Of a stretch of DNA of 64,000 bases, positions 60,195 to 64,000 are shown piece after piece. The position numbers and the translations under genes are program-made. This DNA comes from AV40 sp038230255 (GTDB taxonomy: Bacteria; Verrucomicrobiota; Verrucomicrobiia; Chthoniobacterales; UBA10450), in NCBI GenBank assembly GCA_038230255.1, contig JBBRNP010000003.1, forward strand, positions 1 to 64,000. The letters run 5' to 3'. The notes beneath the pieces were generated by a model that saw only the letters and a list, made by a program, of their open reading frames with translations, was not told the origin of the DNA and ran no database searches. The number at the start of each line of letters is the position of its first letter. The stretch's first letter is position 1.

Positions 60195-60510
60195 TGACGA
60201 TATCCCCGAGAGTGGGCAGGTCGCCCGTAATAAGTGCGCCGGCGCTTAAAGAGGTCGAATAACCTAGATCCTGTACGCCAAGAAGAATGTGATTGACGAT
60301 GAAAGCAATGTTATGAGTCCCGTTTTTCTTATCGGCCTCGTGAATCTTCTTAAACGAATCAGTAATTTGAATTTCGGCGGCGCCTTCGACCGGCAGTAAA
60401 TGCCCTGAAGCGACCTGGAGTAATTGCAGATCAACGAAAGGATTAAGCACTTTGCAAACAATGAGGAGGAACTTGTCTTTAATTACCTGCGCTGTGTCAG
60501 TGATAGGCAT
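60163..60510 (-). CDS. small hypothetical protein, first gene of the five-gene group
   Basis: 115 residues without signal peptide: helix KFLLIVCKVLNPFVDLQLLQ, a strand AAEIQITDSFKKIHEAD, then NIAFIVNHILLGVQDLGYST and a Gly/Ala-rich C-terminus. Looks like a compact globular domain; family unknown. It overlaps the following secreted protein gene by 32 bp, which suggests translational coupling. Confidence 0.55.
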   Translation of the reverse strand: MPITDTAQVIKDKFLLIVCKVLNPFVDLQLLQVASGHLLPVEGAAEIQITDSFKKIHEADKKNGTHNIAFIVNHILLGVQDLGYSTSLSAGALITGDLPTLGDIVNELASGAAPI

Positions 60511-60882
60511 AGATTTTATTTATGGGTGGGGTTGCTAGGAAACGCCCTTCAAAGTTTGTTGAGCCCCGATCGATTCTCTGCGGCGTTGTTCATGGGCGGT
60601 CTCGTCAATGCAGTTTTCGCGACTCCCCTACCCTGTGACCGCGCGTCTTACCCGAGCCAGCTTTAGTGAATTGAGCCGGGGTTTGTAAAGCGAAATTCGA
60701 GAAGGCCAGAGGGCAAACGTCGCAACGGCCCGCAAAGATGCTGGCTTTCATCTAAAAGCCATTTACGACAAGCGCCGACCGAAGTTCTCGAAAATCTTCG
60801 TCCGTATTTCTGACCTAACGACCTGCAGCAATGCTAACGCTTTCTTCTTGCCCAGTGATGGTGAGGGACTTTCAATCCGCTG
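60511..60882. other. intergenic region without recognised content
   Basis: 372 bp between the divergent 60510 and 60883 genes. Short frames exist but none looks like a protein. No repeat of the types found elsewhere is present. Both promoters must lie here, but I cannot assign -35/-10 boxes with confidence. Confidence 0.5.
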
Positions 60883-61599
60883 ATGCGATGCCCCCCATGG
60901 TTCTTTATTCTTATCGTGGTCGGAAATTGCAGGGCGGCGCCTGTCGACCAGCTAATCCCGTGGCTGCTGGATGAAGGTGAGCAATTACGCGGAATTCCGT
61001 TCAGTGAAGTGATTGTCGACGTTACCGGAAAGAAAGTCCTGCCCTTCGATGCCAAGAACGAAGCCGATCAGCGCGTGAGAAAAGCGATCGCGGCGGCGTG
61101 CGATGAAACGATCAGGCGATTGAACGCGGCCGACAGCCCGGTTCAAAAGGTCGCGCGCATTAACGAAGTGAGCAGCCATTTCGAAGACGCTTTGCGCGAG
61201 TTACTCAACTCGACGCCAGGCTTGAGCTGCGATTTCCCAAAAACAGGCGACGGCAAGATTCAACGATCAGGCTATCCCGATTTGCGGATTGTCGATCTTG
61301 CGAGCAAGCGCGTGTTCTATCTAGATCCCAAGCTCTACGCAGTTGGAGGCCGGGACAGTTCGTTTCGCACGTTTTACTTCGAACCAAAAACAGGGACCAA
61401 CAAAGTGCGCGATGACGCCGTCCATTTCATTATCGGGTTCGAACACGCGCCGCGCGACAAAAACAGTGTTTGGAAATTCACGCACTGGGACCTGGTGGAT
61501 CTGGCAAACTTCAAAGTGAAACTCAAAGCCGAGTTCCAGGGAAGCAATCGCGACCTGTACCGCCCCGAAGCTGTTGTAGCGTCGGGCAGCGGCGAGTGA
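60883..61599 (+). CDS. secreted protein with PD-(D/E)XK-like motif, unknown function
   Basis: 238 residues: a short signal peptide (about 1-18, FFILIVVGNCRAA) and a helical part to about 115. Then GYPDLRIVDLASKRVFYLDP leads to KLYAV, giving PD...D-x-K with the spacing of PD-(D/E)XK nucleases, followed by FRTFYFEPKTGTNKVRDDAVHF and KFTHWDLVDLANFKVKLKAE. The motif could be coincidence; a secreted nuclease of this type would be unusual. One AAGATCGACA (minus strand) overlaps the motif's IVDL. It stands alone upstream of ribBA. Confidence 0.6.
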   Translation: MRCPPWFFILIVVGNCRAAPVDQLIPWLLDEGEQLRGIPFSEVIVDVTGKKVLPFDAKNEADQRVRKAIAAACDETIRRLNAADSPVQKVARINEVSSHFEDALRELLNSTPGLSCDFPKTGDGKIQRSGYPDLRIVDLASKRVFYLDPKLYAVGGRDSSFRTFYFEPKTGTNKVRDDAVHFIIGFEHAPRDKNSVWKFTHWDLVDLANFKVKLKAEFQGSNRDLYRPEAVVASGSGE

Positions 61600-61682
61600 C
61601 CCATTCGACTTCGCTGAGGACAGGCTCTCAATCGAGCCGGCTCGACAGAGTCTCGCCCTACCGCTAGAATATTAGAGCGAGG

Positions 61683-62900
61683 ATGATTACGGAAACGACC
61701 GAGACATTTCAGTTCGACGCGATTGACGATGTGGTGAGCGACATCGCCAAGGGCCGGATCGTGATTGTGACGGACGATGCCGACCGTGAGAACGAAGGCG
61801 ACCTGGTAATTGCGGCGGAGAAAGTGACGCCGGAAGCGGTCAATTTCATGGCGACGCACGGGCGCGGTTTGATTTGTGTGCCGATCTCAAACGAGCGCGC
61901 CGAGCAGCTCGGGTTGCAACGAATGGTGACGCAAAACCGGGAAGCGCAACGAACCGATTTCACCGTTTCAGTGGACGCGGCGCGCGGAGTAACAACCGGA
62001 ATCAGCGCCTACGATCGCGCGACCACAATTTTGGCGATCGCGAATCCACATTCATCGCCGGAGGATCTGACACAGCCGGGTCACGTGTTTCCGTTGCGCG
62101 CGAAAGACGGCGGAGTTTTGCGCCGCGCCGGTCATACCGAAGCGGCTCTCGATCTTGCGCGCATGGCTGGATTGCAGCCGGCCGGCGTACTTTGCGAAAT
62201 TTTACACGACGACGGAACGATGGCGCGGTTGCCGGAGCTGATGGAGTTCCGCAAAAAGCACGGCCTCCGTATTTGCACGATCCAAAGTCTGATCGCCTAT
62301 CGCCGGAAACGCGAGAAGCTGGTCGAGCTCGAGCAAGTGGTAAAATTGCCGACTGATTACGGCGACTTCGATTTGCATCTATATCGCTCGACGCTCGACG
62401 GGATGCATCATCTCGCGCTGGTGAAAGGCAAGATCGACAAGAACAAGCCGACGCTGGTGCGGGTCCACAGCGAATGTCTCACCGGCGACGTGTTTGGATC
62501 GCGCCGGTGCGATTGCGGGAATCAGTTGCAAGCGGCGTTGCGGCAAATCGCCGAGGAAGGCAACGGCGTGTTAATTTACATGCGCCAGGAAGGACGCGGG
62601 ATTGGATTAGCGGCAAAGATTCACGCCTACAAATTGCAGGAAGAAGGGCTCGATACGGTCGAAGCCAACGCGAAACTCGGGTTGCCGCCAGATTTGCGGG
62701 ATTATGGAATCGGCGCGCAAATTTTGTTCGACCTCGGCGTGCGCCAATTCCGATTCCTGACCAACAATCCCAAAAAAGTTGTCGGTCTGGAAGGTTACGG
62801 CCTCGAGATGGTCGAGCAGGTCCCGATTCGAACTGCCGCCAACCCGCACAACGAAAAATACCTCGAGACCAAAAAGGTAAAACTCGGGCATCTTTTGTAA
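61683..62900 (+). CDS. ribBA: bifunctional 3,4-dihydroxy-2-butanone-4-phosphate synthase / GTP cyclohydrolase II
   Basis: 405 residues. Residues 1-210 are RibB (DDADRENEGDLVIAAEKV and HGRGLICVPI, HTEAALDLARMAGLQPAGVL); from about 220 is RibA with the zinc cysteines in HSECLTGDVFGSRRCDCGNQ and the MRQEGRGIGLAAKIHAYKLQ block. The first makes the four-carbon precursor, the second opens GTP, so both committed steps to riboflavin are in one protein. Both active sites look complete. Other rib genes are not in view. Confidence 0.97.
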   Translation: MITETTETFQFDAIDDVVSDIAKGRIVIVTDDADRENEGDLVIAAEKVTPEAVNFMATHGRGLICVPISNERAEQLGLQRMVTQNREAQRTDFTVSVDAARGVTTGISAYDRATTILAIANPHSSPEDLTQPGHVFPLRAKDGGVLRRAGHTEAALDLARMAGLQPAGVLCEILHDDGTMARLPELMEFRKKHGLRICTIQSLIAYRRKREKLVELEQVVKLPTDYGDFDLHLYRSTLDGMHHLALVKGKIDKNKPTLVRVHSECLTGDVFGSRRCDCGNQLQAALRQIAEEGNGVLIYMRQEGRGIGLAAKIHAYKLQEEGLDTVEANAKLGLPPDLRDYGIGAQILFDLGVRQFRFLTNNPKKVVGLEGYGLEMVEQVPIRTAANPHNEKYLETKKVKLGHLL

Positions 62901-62990
62901 TCTTCGATTTTACGCGTTGATGCGGCCGATGACAGGTGCTCGTGCGATTCGCAAGTTTGTAAACGTAAGCTATATGTCCCCGCTTAACTC

Positions 62991-63653
62991 ATGAGGCGCT
63001 ATCTTCCGTTCATCATTGTAGCTGTCGTCGCACTGCTCGCGGTTGGCGGTGGCGCATTTCTCTACCGGGCCAAGCGTTCCGCCAATCCGGCGCCGGCAAT
63101 TTCCAAGACTGAAGCTGAAAAACCCGGTGAGATCATCCATGTTCTCGGGCCGGCCAACGCGGCCGTCACACTCGAGGAGTTCGGCGACTTTCAATGCCCG
63201 CCCTGCGGCAAGCTCTCCGAACCGATCAATCAACTGCAAAAGCAGCACAATTTGCGCGTAATCTATCGTAATTTTCCACTACCCATTCACGCCCACGCGA
63301 AGGAAGCAGCCTACGCCGCCGAAGCCGCCGCCCGTCAGGGGCGTTTTTGGCCAATGCACGATCTGCTTTATCGCGAGCAGGCTGTTTGGAGTAAATCCAG
63401 CGACGCGCGCGCCTTGTTCAGCGCTTACGCCGGAATGCTCCAGCTCGACTTGGGCCGTTTCAAAACGGACATGGACAGCACGGAAGTTCAACAAAAAGTC
63501 GAGGCCGATCTAAAACACGGCGGGTCAATCGGAGTAAAAACAACGCCAACGATTTTCATCAATAACGAGGCCGTTGCGGGGACGAAGTCGAATCCCGAAG
63601 ACCTGCCGGCCCTGGTCGAGGCTGCGCTCAAGAAAGCCAAACCTTCCTCATGA
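62991..63653 (+). CDS. DsbA-like thioredoxin-fold protein
   Basis: 220 residues: an N-terminal membrane helix (about 5-26) and a periplasmic thioredoxin-fold domain with the active site CPPC (Cys69-Cys72, GDFQCPPCGKLSEP) and the cis-Pro loop TTPTIFINNEAV. The type resembles DsbA-like proteins of the Thioredoxin_4 group (as BdbD/DsbG-like). The following gene, overlapping by 4 bp, is VKOR-like, so the pair probably introduces disulfides in secreted proteins with quinone as final acceptor. Confidence 0.92.
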   Translation: MRRYLPFIIVAVVALLAVGGGAFLYRAKRSANPAPAISKTEAEKPGEIIHVLGPANAAVTLEEFGDFQCPPCGKLSEPINQLQKQHNLRVIYRNFPLPIHAHAKEAAYAAEAAARQGRFWPMHDLLYREQAVWSKSSDARALFSAYAGMLQLDLGRFKTDMDSTEVQQKVEADLKHGGSIGVKTTPTIFINNEAVAGTKSNPEDLPALVEAALKKAKPSS

Positions 63654-64000
63654 AGTCCCGCAATGATAAGTCTGCAAGATCGACAATGAGCCGCTCGCGC
63701 GCCCAAACCGTTTTCTACAGCGCCGCTGCTTTGATTTCGTTGCTTGGTCTGGCTGAAGCCACTTATCTCACCGTTCTTTTTTTAGCGGGCGAAACCGCCG
63801 TTTGCGGCGGATCGGCCGACTGTTTTCAAGTACTGGGCAGCAGTTACGCCAAGATCGGTCGCGTTCCGGTCAGCGGCCTGGGCGCGCTTGCTTACTTCGG
63901 CGCTTTCACCTTCGCCACTTTTGCTGGCTTTGGTTATGCCCGTGCCCGGCAATTTTTTTCCTGGAACGTGATCGCGATGTTCTGCATGACGCTCTGGCTG
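63650..64000 (+). CDS. vitamin K epoxide reductase (VKOR)-like protein, cut by window end
   Basis: ATG at 63650 overlaps the DsbA-like stop (ATGA). The 117 visible codons give a basic N-terminus, a helix YSAAALISLLGLAEATYLTV, the loop cysteine pair VCGGSADCFQVLGS, then FAKIG-type GRVPVSGLGALAYFGAF and part of a further helix. This is the first half of a bacterial VKOR, which oxidises a DsbA partner with quinone; the CxxC near its end would be beyond the window. An AAGATCGACA lies near the start (63676). Confidence 0.85.
   Translation, partial: MKSRNDKSARSTMSRSRAQTVFYSAAALISLLGLAEATYLTVLFLAGETAVCGGSADCFQVLGSSYAKIGRVPVSGLGALAYFGAFTFATFAGFGYARARQFFSWNVIAMFCMTLWL

Larger units (their letters stand above)
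3110..63685. repeat. over-represented dispersed motif AAGATCGACA(TC)
   Basis: By hand I count 24 exact 10-mers: plus strand at 11901, 14235, 23087, 24057, 36938, 38939, 41042, 46560, 46883, 48863, 49758, 53880, 62430, 63676; minus strand at 3112, 3564, 13342, 13702, 40986, 42087, 48234, 48427, 52819, 61290 (start coordinates). Ten of them extend to AAGATCGACATC. About 0.12 are expected in random sequence of this length. Copies are intergenic and intragenic, in several reading frames. Confidence 0.8.

Noticed and set aside
61606..61663. Fifth copy of repeat R1 before ribBA
   Set aside because: It shares short words (TCGACTTCGCTGAGG, GAGCCGGCTCG) but not the ordered inverted ends of R1; too diverged to claim.

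Overview
The window looks like chromosomal DNA of a moderately GC-rich Gram-negative bacterium, most likely a soil Verrucomicrobiota (Chthoniobacterales/Udaeobacter-like). This is inferred from lipid A genes (lpxB, an LpxL-type acyltransferase), an exosortase/EpsI pair, a squalene-synthase-like enzyme, four-helix-bundle genes and many small intergenic palindromes. No rRNA, tRNA, integrase, transposase or CRISPR array was recognised.

Layout. 1-1930: end of an integron-type gene-cassette array (attC sites, three cassette genes, one frameshifted), no integrase in view. 1931-4223: secreted dienelactone hydrolase, DoxX protein and a cysteine-rich duplicated protein. 4484-24701: mostly housekeeping genes: ispH, L,D-transpeptidase, LpxL-like acyltransferase, an in-frame LMW-phosphatase/serine hydroxymethyltransferase fusion, zwf-opcA, acyl-CoA thioesterase, queA, family 4 uracil-DNA glycosylase, DUF362/squalene synthase, hemW, purA-uppS, DUF3309, M23 peptidase, uppP, a P-II protein and gmd. 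24812-40581: surface-polysaccharide locus. A plus-strand operon carries methyltransferase, flippase, glycosyltransferases, perosamine-type aminotransferase, GNAT and O-antigen polymerase/ligase; it converges on a minus-strand operon (WecG-type transferase, GDP-mannose epimerase, nucleotide-sugar dehydrogenase, exosortase, EpsI) that is preceded by a winged-helix regulator with three copies of a 27-bp palindrome. 40690-51003: mutL, four-helix-bundle gene, erpA-like gene, verrucomicrobial hypotheticals, HIT, GT39, lpxB, GnnA-like oxidoreductase, fcl. 51068-55378: truncated aldehyde dehydrogenase, pyrimidine-nucleoside phosphorylase, a P-domain/dockerin secreted protein and a displaced copy of the phosphorylase 3' end. 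55390-60510: small and frameshifted genes, then a compact five-gene operon with a papain-like peptidase, a GH75-like protein and three unknown proteins. 60883-64000: PD-(D/E)XK-like secreted protein, ribBA, DsbA-like and VKOR-like thiol oxidation pair (cut by the window end).

Three layers of non-genic structure stand out. (i) A non-palindromic 10-mer AAGATCGACA (often extended to AAGATCGACATC) occurs 24 times by hand count on both strands, against roughly 0.1 expected; it resembles a DNA uptake sequence or another genome-wide signal and is absent from the 25-36.9 kb glycan operon. (ii) Short palindromic repeats occur both between genes and inside coding sequences, in frame (mutL, the uracil-DNA glycosylase, hemW). 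(iii) Two four-helix-bundle genes are each bracketed by inverted arrays of heptamer-like repeats, and a third bracketed segment is empty.

Pathway links: Gmd supplies GDP-4-keto-6-deoxymannose to the aminotransferase/GNAT pair and to Fcl; UppS and UppP maintain the undecaprenyl carrier used by the flippase pathway; Zwf and OpcA form the oxidative pentose-phosphate entry.
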